64,000 bases of DNA, taken from contig NZ_SCSK01000029.1 in assembly GCF_004297875.1 (NCBI RefSeq), positions 1 to 64,000 of the forward strand, written 5' to 3'. The position numbers and the translations under genes are program-made. Of this stretch, positions 29,413 through 39,701 are shown one piece after another (the stretch's first letter is position 1; each line of letters begins with the position of its first letter). Source of the DNA: Pandoraea sp. GTDB taxonomy: Bacteria; Pseudomonadota; Gammaproteobacteria; Burkholderiales; Burkholderiaceae. The notes under the pieces are model-generated. The model did no database searches. It worked only from the letters and a program-made list of their open reading frames with translations, and was not told the DNA's origin.

Positions 29413-29910
29413 ATGCTTTCTCCCGAAGCGCTAAAGAAAATCGACCATGCCATCGCCAAGTATCCGGCGGAGCAGAAGCAATCTGCGGTGATGGCCGCAC
29501 TTGCGGTCGCACAGGACGAAAAGGGCTGGCTGTCGCCGGAAGTCATGCAGTTCGTCGCCAATTACCTTCAAATGCCGCCGATCGCGGTGGAAGAGGTGGC
29601 GACCTTCTACGGCATGTTCGACACCGCGCCGGTTGGCAAATTCAAGCTGACCGTTTGCACGAATCTGCCGTGCGCACTGTCGCGCGGCGATCATGCGGCC
29701 GATTATCTCAAGCAAAAGCTCGGCATCGACTTCAACGAGACCACGGCCGACGGCCTGTTCACGCTGAAGGAGGGCGAATGCATGGGCGCTTGCGGCGACG
29801 CGCCGGTGATGCTGGTGAACAACAAGCGCATGTGCAGTTTCATGAGCGACGAAAAGCTCGATGCACTGATTGCTGAGCTGAAGGCCGCGGATCGAGGAGA
29901 AAAGGCATGA
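29413..29910 (+). CDS. nuoE: NADH-quinone oxidoreductase subunit E
   Basis: A 165-residue 24-kDa subunit of the NADH-oxidising module. The thioredoxin-like domain binds cluster N1a through C82 and C87 ([12 protein letters not shown]) and C123 and C127 ([11 protein letters not shown]). The start giving [18 protein letters not shown] was chosen; the open frame extends 57 bases upstream but that part is not conserved. Its stop overlaps the nuoF start in ATGA, which indicates translational coupling. Confidence 0.96.
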   Translation: MLSPEALKKIDHAIAKYPAEQKQSAVMAALAVAQDEKGWLSPEVMQFVANYLQMPPIAVEEVATFYGMFDTAPVGKFKLTVCTNLPCALSRGDHAADYLKQKLGIDFNETTADGLFTLKEGECMGACGDAPVMLVNNKRMCSFMSDEKLDALIAELKAADRGEKA

Positions 29911-31208
29911 CGAGTTTGCACGATCGCCATATCGAACCGCTTATTTTGGCCGGATTGAACGGCGAGAACTGGCATTTGGAAGATTACGTCGCGCGCGGTG
30001 GCTATGCACAGTTGCGGCGTATTCTCACCGAGAAGGTCCCGCCGGAGCAGGTGATTGCCGATATCAAGGCATCCGGCTTGCGCGGCCGCGGTGGCGCAGG
30101 CTTCCCGACTGGCTTGAAGTGGAGCTTCATGCCGCGCCAGTTTCCCGGCCAGAAGTACCTGGTTTGCAACTCTGACGAAGGCGAGCCCGGCACGTTCAAG
30201 GATCGCGACATCCTGCGCTATAACCCGCATTCCCTGATCGAGGGGATGGCCATTGGCGCTTACGCAATGGGCATCTCGGTCGGCTACAACTATATCCACG
30301 GCGAAATTTGGGATACCTACGAACTCTTCGAGCGTGCGCTCGAAGAAGCCCGTGCCGCAGGATACCTTGGCGATAATCTCTTCGGCTCAGGATTCTCGTT
30401 CCAACTGCACGCTCACCACGGATACGGTGCCTACATTTGTGGCGAGGAAACCGCACTGCTCGAATCGCTCGAAGGGAAGAAAGGCCAGCCGCGCTTCAAG
30501 CCGCCGTTCCCGGCGAGCTTTGGGCTCTACGGCAAACCGACCACGATCAATAACACCGAAACATTCGCCGCGGTGCCTTTCATTCTGGCCGTCGGCCCGC
30601 AAAAGTACCTGGAGATGGGCAAGCCGAACAACGGCGGCACCAAGATTTTCTCCGTGTCGGGCGACGTCGAGCGCCCCGGCAACTATGAGATTCCCATGGG
30701 CACCCCATTCTCCAAGCTGATGGAATTGTGTGGCGGGATGCGTGGCGGGAAGAAGATCAAGGCGGTCATTCCCGGCGGGTCGTCGGCGCCCGTCGTGCCC
30801 GGCGACGTGATGATGCAGACCGACATGGACTACGATTCGATCGCCAAAGCCGGGTCGATGCTCGGTTCCGGCGCGGTGATCGTGATGGACGAAACCCGCT
30901 GCATGGTGCGTTCGCTATTGCGCCTGTCGTACTTCTACTACGAGGAATCGTGCGGTCAGTGCACGCCTTGTCGCGAAGGTACCGGCTGGCTGTGGCGCGT
31001 GGTCAATCGCATCGAACATGGAAAGGGGCGTCAGGAAGACCTCGATCTCCTGAACTCGGTGGCTGAAAACATCATGGGACGCACCATCTGCGCGTTGGGT
31101 GACGCCGCCGCGATGCCCGTACGCGGCATGCTCAAACATTACTGGGACGAATTCGCGTACCACGTCGAGCACAAGCGTTGCATGGTCGGCGCATCCCATT
31201 CTCTTTGA
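29907..31208 (+). CDS. nuoF: NADH-quinone oxidoreductase subunit F
   Basis: A 433-residue 51-kDa subunit that binds NADH, FMN and cluster N3. NADH/FMN site: [18 protein letters not shown] and [15 protein letters not shown]. Cluster ligands: [14 protein letters not shown] plus a later cysteine in [20 protein letters not shown] lies before the ATG, inside the end of nuoE. Confidence 0.97.
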   Translation: MTSLHDRHIEPLILAGLNGENWHLEDYVARGGYAQLRRILTEKVPPEQVIADIKASGLRGRGGAGFPTGLKWSFMPRQFPGQKYLVCNSDEGEPGTFKDRDILRYNPHSLIEGMAIGAYAMGISVGYNYIHGEIWDTYELFERALEEARAAGYLGDNLFGSGFSFQLHAHHGYGAYICGEETALLESLEGKKGQPRFKPPFPASFGLYGKPTTINNTETFAAVPFILAVGPQKYLEMGKPNNGGTKIFSVSGDVERPGNYEIPMGTPFSKLMELCGGMRGGKKIKAVIPGGSSAPVVPGDVMMQTDMDYDSIAKAGSMLGSGAVIVMDETRCMVRSLLRLSYFYYEESCGQCTPCREGTGWLWRVVNRIEHGKGRQEDLDLLNSVAENIMGRTICALGDAAAMPVRGMLKHYWDEFAYHVEHKRCMVGASHSL

Positions 31209-31230
31209 CAAGGCGTGGCTCTGAACCGCT

Positions 31231-33555
31231 ATGGTTGAAATCGAAATAGACGGCCAAAAGGTCGAAGTGTCCGAGGGCAGCATGGTGATCCAGGCAGCCA
31301 AGAAAGTCGGCACTTATATCCCGCATTTCTGCTATCACAAGAAGTTGTCGATCGCAGCCAACTGTCGCATGTGTCTGGTCGACATCGAGAAAGCGCCCAA
31401 GGCCGTGCCTGCCTGCGCTACGCCTGTTGCCGCTGGCATGATCGTGCGTACCAAGTCGGAAAAGGCCATCAAGGCGCAGCAGTCGGTGATGGAATTCCTC
31501 CTGATCAACCACCCCCTGGATTGCCCGATTTGCGATCAGGGTGGCGAATGTCAGTTGCAGGATCTCGCCGTCGGCTATGGCAAGTCCGCCTCCCGATACC
31601 AGGAAGAGAAGCGCGTGGTGTTCCACAAGAACGTCGGGCCGCTGATCTCGATGGAGGAGATGACCCGCTGCATCCACTGCACCCGCTGCGTACGTTTTGG
31701 CCAGGAAATCGCCGGCGTCATGGAGTTTGGCATGCTGGGACGCGGTGAGCATTCCGAGATCACTTCATTTGTCGGCAAGACGGTCGATTCCGAGTTGTCC
31801 GGCAACGTGATCGATCTGTGCCCGGTCGGCGCGCTTACATCCAAACCGTTTCGCTACAGTGCGCGGACGTGGGAGTTGTCTCGCCGCAAGTCGGTCAGCC
31901 CGCATGACGGACTTGGGGCGAACCTGACGGTGCAGGTCAAGAACAACAAGGTGATGCGCGTCGTACCGCTCGAGAACGAAGCTATCAACGAATGCTGGAT
32001 CTCGGACAAGGACCGCTTCTCCTACGAAGGGCTCAACAGCGACGAGCGCTTGACCAAGCCGATGCTCAAGCAGGGCGGGCAGTGGCACGAGGTCGACTGG
32101 CAGACTGCGCTCGAGTATCTCGGTCACGGGCTGGCCGATATCCAGCGCGAACATGGCAGCGACGGTATCGCGGCACTGGCGACGCCCCACGCCACACTTG
32201 AAGAACTCTACCTGCTGCAGAAGCTGGTGCGCGGCCTTGGCAGCAGCAACGTCGATTTCAGACTGCGGCAGAGCGATTTTTCCAATCAACTCAAGGGCGC
32301 ACCGTGGCTCGGCATGGCGATTGCAGATGTCGAGCGGCTTGACGCAGCTTTCGTGATCGGTTCCTTCTTGCGCAAGGACCATCCACTGCTCGCTGCTCGC
32401 CTGCGTCACGCGGTTAAAAATGGCGGCAAACTGAGCGTGCTCCACGCTTGCGACGACGATCCTTTGATTCCGCTGACCGGCAAGATCATCGCGGCTCCGG
32501 GGGCATGGACGAGTGAGCTGGCCGGCGTCGCGGCGGCCGTCGCCGCGGCCAAGGACGTCGCGCTGCCGTCGGCGCTCAGCGATGCCGAGCCCAGCCAGCG
32601 TGCGCGTCAAATTGCCGAAGCGCTGCTCAGCGGCGAGCGTCGTGCCGTGTTGCTCGGCAACAGTGCGGTACAACATCCGCAGTTCGCGCAATTGCATGCA
32701 CTTGCGCAATGGATTGCCGACGCTACCGGCGCCAAATTCGGGTTTCTCACAGAAGCGGCCAATACGGTGGGCGGTTATCTCACGCGCGCGGTCAGTCCGC
32801 TGGGCACGAAAGAACTGGTTGAGAAGCCCCGCCAGGCATACCTGCTGCTGCATGCCGAGCCCGAATTCGATAGCGCCGATCCTGCGGCCGTATTGAGCGC
32901 GTTACGTGGTGCCAAAATGGTTGCGGTGCTGTCGCCGTATAAAAATACTGCGGCTCTTGACTACGCCGATGTCCTGTTGCCGGTGGCGCCGTTCACCGAG
33001 ACGGCGGGCACGTTCGTCAATTGCGAAGGAACGGCGCAGAGCTTCAACGGTGTCGTTCGCCCTTTGGGTGAGACGCGTCCGGCGTGGAAAGTATTGCGCG
33101 TGCTGGGGAATCTCCTGAAACTGCCTGGCTTCGAATATGAAACCCCGGAGCAGGTGCGAGACGAAGTGCTGGCGGCTATCGACATGAGCGCCGCGCTGAA
33201 CAACGCCACGACCGCACCGGTCGTGGCAACTGCTGCCGAATCCAATGGCCTCGAGCGCATCGCCGATGTGCCGATCTATCACGCCGATCCGTTGGTGCGG
33301 CGGGCACCCTCGTTGCACCTGACGAACGACGCGCGACGCGCGATGGTTGCTTCGTTGCCCGGTGAGTTGTTCGACAGCCTGGGCTTGCATGAAGGGGATG
33401 CCGTCACGGTACGCCAAGGCGAGTGCGTGACGACGCTGCCCGCAGCACGTGATGCGGCATTGCCCCCCAACACGGTACGGTTGCCGTGCGCGACGCCGGC
33501 CTCGGCGGCACTGGGCCCGATGTTTGGCCAAATCAAGGTGGAGAAGGCGCAATGA
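31231..33555 (+). CDS. nuoG: NADH-quinone oxidoreductase subunit G
   Basis: A 774-residue 75-kDa subunit. N-terminal 2Fe-2S ferredoxin domain with C34, C45, C48 and C62; then the His/Cys 4Fe-4S site ([19 protein letters not shown]), then [16 protein letters not shown] and the distal CPVGALTS; then a degenerate molybdopterin-type domain. The extra N7 cluster motif CxxCxxxC of the E. coli and Thermus proteins is absent: that stretch reads [17 protein letters not shown]. Its stop overlaps the nuoH start in ATGA. Confidence 0.97.
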   Translation: MVEIEIDGQKVEVSEGSMVIQAAKKVGTYIPHFCYHKKLSIAANCRMCLVDIEKAPKAVPACATPVAAGMIVRTKSEKAIKAQQSVMEFLLINHPLDCPICDQGGECQLQDLAVGYGKSASRYQEEKRVVFHKNVGPLISMEEMTRCIHCTRCVRFGQEIAGVMEFGMLGRGEHSEITSFVGKTVDSELSGNVIDLCPVGALTSKPFRYSARTWELSRRKSVSPHDGLGANLTVQVKNNKVMRVVPLENEAINECWISDKDRFSYEGLNSDERLTKPMLKQGGQWHEVDWQTALEYLGHGLADIQREHGSDGIAALATPHATLEELYLLQKLVRGLGSSNVDFRLRQSDFSNQLKGAPWLGMAIADVERLDAAFVIGSFLRKDHPLLAARLRHAVKNGGKLSVLHACDDDPLIPLTGKIIAAPGAWTSELAGVAAAVAAAKDVALPSALSDAEPSQRARQIAEALLSGERRAVLLGNSAVQHPQFAQLHALAQWIADATGAKFGFLTEAANTVGGYLTRAVSPLGTKELVEKPRQAYLLLHAEPEFDSADPAAVLSALRGAKMVAVLSPYKNTAALDYADVLLPVAPFTETAGTFVNCEGTAQSFNGVVRPLGETRPAWKVLRVLGNLLKLPGFEYETPEQVRDEVLAAIDMSAALNNATTAPVVATAAESNGLERIADVPIYHADPLVRRAPSLHLTNDARRAMVASLPGELFDSLGLHEGDAVTVRQGECVTTLPAARDAALPPNTVRLPCATPASAALGPMFGQIKVEKAQ

Positions 33556-34616
33556 GTCTGGTTGACATCATTACATCGCATGGTCAGGCTTGGCTCGGCG
33601 CAGCCTGGCCGACGGTGTGGGCACTGGTGCGTATTCTGGTGGTTTCGGTCGTATTGCTGCTGTGCGTCGCCTATCTGATTCTGTGGGAACGCAAGCTGAT
33701 CGGCTGGATGCACGTGCGGATCGGGCCGAACCGGGTTGGCCCGCGAGGTCTGCTGCAGCCGATCGCCGACGTGCTGAAGTTGTTGCTCAAGGAAGTCATT
33801 ACGCCGACCCAGGCGACCAAATGGATTTATGCCATCGCGCCGGTCATGGCCGTGATGCCGGCTTTCGCGATCTGGGCAGTCATTCCATTTCAATCGAAAA
33901 TGGTGTTGGCCAACATCAACGCCGGACTGCTGTACGTGCTCGCGATCTCCTCGTTGGGTGTTTACGGCGTGATTCTGGCCGGCTGGTCATCGAACTCGAA
34001 GTACGCATTTATCGGTGCAATGCGCGCTTCGGCTCAGATGATTTCCTATGAAATCGCCATGGGTTTTGCGCTGGTGACCGTGTTGATGACATCCGGCACG
34101 CTGAACTTGTCGGATATCGTCCATTCGCAGGAGCGCGGCATTTTCGCTGGTATGGGCCTGAATCTGCTGTCCTGGAACTGGCTGCCGCTGCTGCCGATGT
34201 TCGTCGTGTATTTCGTCTCCGGCATTGCGGAAACCAACCGCCATCCGTTCGACGTGGTCGAGGGCGAGTCGGAAATCGTCGCGGGTCATATGATCGAATA
34301 TTCGGGGATGGGTTTTGCGCTGTTCTTCCTCGCCGAATATATCAACATGATTGTTATTTCGGCGCTCGCCTCGGTACTGTTTCTGGGGGGGTGGAGCGCG
34401 CCGTTCGGCTTCCTGTCATTTATCCCGGGTATCTTCTGGTTGGCCTTCAAGGTCTTTCTGTTGCTGTCGGTGTTCATTTGGGTGCGCGCAACGTTTCCGC
34501 GCTATCGCTATGACCAAATCATGCGCCTCGGCTGGAAAGTGTTTTTACCCCTGACGATGTTCTGGCTGCTCGTGGTCGGCTTCTGGATCATGTCGCCGTG
34601 GAATATCTGGAAGTGA
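33552..34616 (+). CDS. nuoH: NADH-quinone oxidoreductase subunit H
   Basis: A 354-residue membrane subunit with eight helices at the junction of the two arms, where quinone enters. Signatures: [19 protein letters not shown] and the acidic loop [20 protein letters not shown]. The start ([11 protein letters not shown]) is the ATG that overlaps the nuoG stop by four bases; an earlier in-frame start lies inside nuoG and is not conserved. Confidence 0.97.
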   Translation: MSLVDIITSHGQAWLGAAWPTVWALVRILVVSVVLLLCVAYLILWERKLIGWMHVRIGPNRVGPRGLLQPIADVLKLLLKEVITPTQATKWIYAIAPVMAVMPAFAIWAVIPFQSKMVLANINAGLLYVLAISSLGVYGVILAGWSSNSKYAFIGAMRASAQMISYEIAMGFALVTVLMTSGTLNLSDIVHSQERGIFAGMGLNLLSWNWLPLLPMFVVYFVSGIAETNRHPFDVVEGESEIVAGHMIEYSGMGFALFFLAEYINMIVISALASVLFLGGWSAPFGFLSFIPGIFWLAFKVFLLLSVFIWVRATFPRYRYDQIMRLGWKVFLPLTMFWLLVVGFWIMSPWNIWK

Positions 34617-34638
34617 TGGGAAAAACTGGGGGAATGCG

Positions 34639-35130
34639 ATGCTGAGCGCAATCAAGAATTTTTTTGGCAGCTTCTTGCTGGCCGAGCTGTTCAAGGGGCT
34701 GGCCCTGACCGGGCGTTACGCGTTCGCGCGTAAGATCACCGTTCAGTTTCCGGAAGAAAAAACACCGCTGTCGCCGCGTTTTCGCGGACTGCATGCGCTG
34801 CGCCGCTACCCCAATGGGGAAGAGCGCTGCATCGCCTGCAAGCTGTGCGAAGCGGTGTGTCCGGCCGTGGCCATTACCATCGAGTCCGATGTGCGGGCCG
34901 ACGGCACGCGCCGCACGACGCGTTATGACATCGATCTGACCAAATGCATTTTCTGCGGCTTTTGCGAGGAAAGCTGTCCGGTGGATTCCATTGTCGAGAC
35001 CCACATTCTCGAATATCACGGCGAGAAGCGGGGCGATCTGTATTTCACCAAGGAGATGCTGCTCGCCGTCGGCGACCGGTATGAAAAAGAAATCGCGGCG
35101 GCCAGAACGGCCGATGCTCCGTACCGTTGA
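34639..35130 (+). CDS. nuoI: NADH-quinone oxidoreductase subunit I
   Basis: A 163-residue 8Fe ferredoxin-like subunit carrying clusters N6a and N6b. Ligands: C64, C67, C70, C74 ([12 protein letters not shown]) and C103, C106, C109, C113 ([12 protein letters not shown]). The N-terminal amphipathic helix ([19 protein letters not shown]) anchors it to the membrane arm. GGGGGA precedes the ATG. Confidence 0.97.
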   Translation: MLSAIKNFFGSFLLAELFKGLALTGRYAFARKITVQFPEEKTPLSPRFRGLHALRRYPNGEERCIACKLCEAVCPAVAITIESDVRADGTRRTTRYDIDLTKCIFCGFCEESCPVDSIVETHILEYHGEKRGDLYFTKEMLLAVGDRYEKEIAAARTADAPYR

Positions 35131-35189
35131 GATGCAATGCGTCTCGCCATGGTACTCCGTAGGCTAAGTTCGGTGAAAGTCCGGTGATT

Positions 35190-35819
35190 ATGGAATTCAC
35201 AACCTTTCTCTTCTATGTGTTTGCGCTGATTCTGGTGATCTCGGCCCTCAAGGTCGTGACCGCGCGCAATCCGGTTCAGTCAGCACTTTTTCTGGTGCTG
35301 TCGTTCTTCAACGCGGCCGCCATCTGGATGCTGCTGCAGGCCGAGTTTCTGTCGATCATGCTGGTCGTCGTGTACGTCGGCGCGGTCATGGTGCTGTTCC
35401 TGTTCGTGGTGATGATGATCGACATCAACATCGACGCGCTACGCCGCGACTTCCGGCGCTTCGTGCCGATGGCCAGTCTGGTCGGCGCGATCATCATCGT
35501 CGAGTCCGCCTTGGTGCTGATGCGCGGCTATGGCGCGACCCATGCGCCGGTGCACGCCATGGCAAATTCCGACGTGCCGAATACGCAGGCGTTGGGACGT
35601 CTGCTCTACACCAACTATATTTTCGCCTTCGAGGTCGCGGGCCTGGTGCTGCTGGTTGCCATCGTGGCGGCCCTTGCCCTGACGATGCGCGCGCGCAAGG
35701 ATCACAAACAGACCGACCCGAGCCGTCAGGTGAAGGTACGCCGCCAGGACCGCGTGCGGCTGGTGTCGATGCCGGCCGAAGCGCGGCAAGCTACCGGCGA
35801 CACGCCGGCATCGGAATAA
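35190..35819 (+). CDS. nuoJ: NADH-quinone oxidoreductase subunit J
   Basis: A 209-residue membrane subunit with five helices. Signature: ARNPVQSALFLVLSFFNAA and EFLSIMLVVVYVGAVMVLFLFVVMM, the third helix with the pi-bulge region. The last 40 residues are a charged soluble tail. The ATG giving MEFTTFLFYVF was taken; a GTG two codons upstream is an equally possible start. It overlaps nothing; nuoK follows after nine bases. Confidence 0.95.
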   Translation: MEFTTFLFYVFALILVISALKVVTARNPVQSALFLVLSFFNAAAIWMLLQAEFLSIMLVVVYVGAVMVLFLFVVMMIDINIDALRRDFRRFVPMASLVGAIIIVESALVLMRGYGATHAPVHAMANSDVPNTQALGRLLYTNYIFAFEVAGLVLLVAIVAALALTMRARKDHKQTDPSRQVKVRRQDRVRLVSMPAEARQATGDTPASE

Positions 35820-35828
35820 GGAGGCCTC

Positions 35829-36140
35829 ATGTTGTCGTTGTCGCTTGCGCATTATCTGGTGCTTGGCGCGATTCTGTTCGCCATCAGCATCGTCGGTATT
35901 TTCCTGAACCGGAAGAATGTGATTGTGTTGCTGATGGCCATCGAATTGATGCTGCTCTCGGTCAACCTCAATTTCATCGCGTTTTCTCACTATCTCGGTG
36001 ACATGGCGGGGCAGGTATTTGTGTTCTTCATTCTTACGGTCGCGGCGGCGGAAGCCGCCATCGGGCTGGCCATCCTGGTCACTATGTTCCGTAAGCTCGA
36101 TACGATCAACGTCGAAGATCTCGACCAGCTCAAAGGTTAA
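35829..36140 (+). CDS. nuoK: NADH-quinone oxidoreductase subunit K
   Basis: A 103-residue Mrp-like membrane subunit with three helices. The two buried glutamates needed for proton transfer are present: E39 in [15 protein letters not shown] and E75 in [14 protein letters not shown] strong AAGGAGG lies just before the ATG. Confidence 0.97.
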   Translation: MLSLSLAHYLVLGAILFAISIVGIFLNRKNVIVLLMAIELMLLSVNLNFIAFSHYLGDMAGQVFVFFILTVAAAEAAIGLAILVTMFRKLDTINVEDLDQLKG

Positions 36141-36158
36141 TAAAAAGCGAACGCTGTT

Positions 36159-38183
36159 ATGGCAACTACACTCAATCCCAACCTGTTGCTCGCGATTCCG
36201 CTGGCGCCGCTGGCAGGGGCGGTGTTGGCCGGTCTGTTCGGCAAGCAAATCGGCCGCTCCGGAGCCCACACTGTCACCATCCTTGGCGTGCTGGTCGCTT
36301 TCATCCTATCGGCGATAACCTTTGTCGACGTGCTCAATGGCGCCAGTTTCAACGGCACCATTTACGAATGGGCGCGGATCGGATCAATCAAGTTCGAGGT
36401 CGGTTTCCTGGTCGACATTCTCACCGTGATCATGATGTGTGTGGTCAGCTTCGTGTCACTCATGGTGCATATCTACACCGTGGGTTACATGTCGGACGAC
36501 CCCGGCTATCAGCGTTTCTTCGCTTATATCTCGCTGTTCACCTTCTCGATGCTAATGCTGGTGATGAGCAACAACTTCCTTCAGCTGTTTTTCGGCTGGG
36601 AAGCGGTGGGTCTTGTCTCCTATCTGCTGATCGGTTTCTGGTATACGCGTCCCACGGCGATTTACGCCAACCTGAAAGCCTTTCTGGTCAACCGTGTCGG
36701 TGACCTTGGTTTCCTGCTGGGGATCGGTCTGGTGCTCGCCTTTACCGGCTCGTTGAACTACAGCGAAGTTTTCGCCAAGGCCAACGATCTGGCGGCGCTA
36801 TCGTTTCCCGGTACCGACTGGCACCTGATCACCGTGACCTGCATTTGCCTGTTTATCGGCGCGATGGGCAAGTCGGCGCAATTTCCGCTGCACGTCTGGC
36901 TGCCTGACTCGATGGAAGGTCCGACCCCGATTTCCGCTCTGATCCATGCGGCCACCATGGTGACCGCGGGTATCTTCATGGTCAGCCGCATGTCGCCGCT
37001 GTTCGAGCTCTCCGATACTGCGCTGTCGCTGATCCTCGTCATCGGCGCGATCACCACGCTGTTCATGGGCTTCCTCGGCATGATCCAGAACGACATCAAG
37101 CGCGTGATCGCTTACTCGACGCTGTCGCAGCTCGGGTACATGACCGTGGCGCTGGGTGCTTCGGCCTATCCGGTGGCAATGTTTCACCTGATGACGCACG
37201 CTTTCTTCAAGGCGTTGTTGTTCCTGGGCGCCGGGTCAGTCATCATTGGCATGCATCACGATCAGGACATTCGTCACATGGGCGGGCTCTATAAGTACAT
37301 GCCCATTACGTGGATCACGTCGCTGATTGGTTCCCTGGCGCTGATTGGCACGCCGTTCTTCGCCGGGTTTTATTCGAAGGACTCGATCATCGAGGCAGTT
37401 GCTGCCTCGCATTTGCCCGGCTCGGGCTTTGCTTATTTCGCGGTCGTGGCCAGCGTGTTCGTCACCGCGTTCTATTCATTCCGCCTGTACTTCCTGGTAT
37501 TTCATGGCGAGGAGCGCTTTCGCAAGATTGCCCATCACCATGACGATCACGCACATCATGGCGATGACGCGCACCATGGCGGACACGAGCCGCACGAGAC
37601 GCCCTGGGTGATAACTCTGCCGCTGATCCTGTTGGCGATTCCGTCGGTGGTGCTCGGTGCAATTGCCATCAAACCCATGCTGTTCTCCGACTTGTTCCAG
37701 CACGGCGTGGCGTTCAAGGACGTCATTTTCATTGCGTCGAACCATCCGGCAATGGCGGCCATTACGGAAGATTTTCACGGTTGGGTGCCGATGGCGCTGC
37801 ACTCGTTCACCACGCTGCCCGTCTGGCTGTCGATTGCCGGTGTCGTCGTGACCTGGTTCTTCTATCTGAAGCGGCCCGATATTCCGGAGGCCCTCGCGCA
37901 ACGCTTCTCTGGCCTGTACAAGCTGCTGGATAACAAGTACTACATGGATAAGATCAACGAAGTGGTGTTCGCCAAGGGCGCGCTCAAGATCGGTCGCGGC
38001 CTATGGCGCGGCGGCGACCAAGGGGTGATCGATGGCGTACTCGTCAACGGCAGTGCCCGGCTGATCGGCTGGTTTGCCGGTGTCATCCGCTTCATGCAGT
38101 CCGGGTATATCTATCACTACGCTTTCGCCATGATTATCGGCATGCTAGGACTCCTGACCTTGTTTGTCACTCTGAGCAAATAA
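36159..38183 (+). CDS. nuoL: NADH-quinone oxidoreductase subunit L
   Basis: A 674-residue antiporter-like proton-pumping subunit with about 16 helices. Signatures: LFFGWEAVGLVSYLLIGFWY with the key glutamate, QFPLHVWLPDSMEGPTPISA, and the late long amphipathic helix region ending in the last 60 residues. A loop near residues 450-480 is very rich in histidine and aspartate (HHHDDHAHHGDDAHHGGHEP). It lies 18 bases after nuoK. Confidence 0.97.
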   Translation: MATTLNPNLLLAIPLAPLAGAVLAGLFGKQIGRSGAHTVTILGVLVAFILSAITFVDVLNGASFNGTIYEWARIGSIKFEVGFLVDILTVIMMCVVSFVSLMVHIYTVGYMSDDPGYQRFFAYISLFTFSMLMLVMSNNFLQLFFGWEAVGLVSYLLIGFWYTRPTAIYANLKAFLVNRVGDLGFLLGIGLVLAFTGSLNYSEVFAKANDLAALSFPGTDWHLITVTCICLFIGAMGKSAQFPLHVWLPDSMEGPTPISALIHAATMVTAGIFMVSRMSPLFELSDTALSLILVIGAITTLFMGFLGMIQNDIKRVIAYSTLSQLGYMTVALGASAYPVAMFHLMTHAFFKALLFLGAGSVIIGMHHDQDIRHMGGLYKYMPITWITSLIGSLALIGTPFFAGFYSKDSIIEAVAASHLPGSGFAYFAVVASVFVTAFYSFRLYFLVFHGEERFRKIAHHHDDHAHHGDDAHHGGHEPHETPWVITLPLILLAIPSVVLGAIAIKPMLFSDLFQHGVAFKDVIFIASNHPAMAAITEDFHGWVPMALHSFTTLPVWLSIAGVVVTWFFYLKRPDIPEALAQRFSGLYKLLDNKYYMDKINEVVFAKGALKIGRGLWRGGDQGVIDGVLVNGSARLIGWFAGVIRFMQSGYIYHYAFAMIIGMLGLLTLFVTLSK

Positions 38184-38199
38184 GGGGGAGCAATAACAA

Positions 38200-39681
38200 A
38201 TGCAATCGCTACCGCTTCTGAGTCTGGCCATTTGGCTGCCTATCCTGTTCGGCGTCGCAGTCCTCGTTGTCGGGTCCGACCGTAATCCGGGCACGGTCCG
38301 AACGCTTGCGCTGCTGGGCGCCGTGGTGAGTTTCCTGGTCACGCTGCCGTTGATTTCGGGGTACGATCCGTCGACCCCCGCGATGCAGTTCGTCGAACAG
38401 ACCGCCTGGATTGATCGCTTTCACATTACCTATCATCTCGGCATCGACGGTATTTCGCTGTGGATGGTGGTGCTGACCGCGTTGATTACCGTACTGGTGG
38501 TGGTCGCCGGGTGGGAAGTCATCACGGAACGCGTTGCCCAGTACATGGCGTCGTTCCTGATTCTCTCCGGCCTGATGATCGGCGTGTTTTGCGCAATGGA
38601 CGGCCTGCTGTTCTACGTCTTCTTCGAAGCCACGCTGATACCGATGTACATCATCATCGGTATCTGGGGCGGCCCGAACCGCGTATATGCGGCGTTCAAG
38701 TTCTTCCTGTACACGCTGATGGGTTCGCTGCTGATGCTGGTGGCCTTGATTTACCTGTACAACCAGTCCGGCACTTTCGATCTGGCGACGTGGTACAAGC
38801 TGCCGCTGCCGATGAACGTACAGATATTGCTGTTCATCGCATTCTTCCTCGCCTTCGCCGTCAAGGTGCCGATGTGGCCAGTGCATACGTGGTTGCCTGA
38901 CGCCCACGTGGAAGCGCCGACGGGCGGCTCGGTCGTGCTGGCGGCGATCATGCTCAAGCTGGGGACGTACGGTTTCCTGCGCTTCTCGTTGCCGATCACG
39001 CCTGACGCGAGCCACTATCTGTCGGGTTTCATCATTGCCATTTCGTTGATCGCGATCGTCTACATCGGCCTGGTAGCGCTGGTGCAGGCCGACATGAAGA
39101 AACTGGTGGCGTATTCGTCGATCGCCCACATGGGCTTCGTCACGCTCGGCTTTTTCATGTTCAGCGAGATCGGCATGCAAGGCGCGATCGTTCAGATGAT
39201 TTCCCACGGCTTCGTCTCCGGCGCGATGTTCCTGTGCATCGGCGTAATGTACGACCGCTTGCACAGCCGCCAAATCGCGGATTACGGCGGTGTCGTCAAT
39301 ACCATGCCGAAGTTTGCGATGCTGTTCATGCTGTTCGCGATGGCCAACAGCGGTCTGCCGGCGACCTCGGGATTCGTGGGCGAATTCCTGGTGATCCTGG
39401 GCGCCGTCAAGTTGAATTTCTGGATCGGATTGCTGGCGGCAACGACGTTGATTACCGGCGCCGCCTACTCGCTGTGGATGTACAAGCGCGTGGTGTTCGG
39501 TGCGGTGGCCAATGAGCGGGTCGCCGCCATGAAAGATATCGGCGCTCGTGAATTCCTCATATTGGCGGTACTGGCAGTGCTGGTGTTGTTCATGGGGATA
39601 TATCCAAAGCCTTTCACCGATACGATGCAATCTTCCGTGGTTAACCTCCTCGCCCACGTGGCGCAATCGAAACTGCCATAA
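38200..39681 (+). CDS. nuoM: NADH-quinone oxidoreductase subunit M
   Basis: A 493-residue antiporter-like membrane subunit with 14 helices. Signatures: FYVFFEATLIPMYIIIGIWG with the conserved glutamate, FAVKVPMWPVHTWLPDAH with the conserved lysine, and LVAYSSIAHMGFVTLGFF. GGGGGAG lies before the ATG. It starts 16 bases after nuoL. Confidence 0.97.
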   Translation: MQSLPLLSLAIWLPILFGVAVLVVGSDRNPGTVRTLALLGAVVSFLVTLPLISGYDPSTPAMQFVEQTAWIDRFHITYHLGIDGISLWMVVLTALITVLVVVAGWEVITERVAQYMASFLILSGLMIGVFCAMDGLLFYVFFEATLIPMYIIIGIWGGPNRVYAAFKFFLYTLMGSLLMLVALIYLYNQSGTFDLATWYKLPLPMNVQILLFIAFFLAFAVKVPMWPVHTWLPDAHVEAPTGGSVVLAAIMLKLGTYGFLRFSLPITPDASHYLSGFIIAISLIAIVYIGLVALVQADMKKLVAYSSIAHMGFVTLGFFMFSEIGMQGAIVQMISHGFVSGAMFLCIGVMYDRLHSRQIADYGGVVNTMPKFAMLFMLFAMANSGLPATSGFVGEFLVILGAVKLNFWIGLLAATTLITGAAYSLWMYKRVVFGAVANERVAAMKDIGAREFLILAVLAVLVLFMGIYPKPFTDTMQSSVVNLLAHVAQSKLP

Positions 39682-39701
39682 AAGAGGGGGAGAGAACGAT
39701 C

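Noticed and set aside
38209-39666. A 485-codon open frame antisense to nuoM.
   Set aside because: Its composition is His/Arg/Glu/Gln low-complexity with no domain; nuoM on the other strand is certain.
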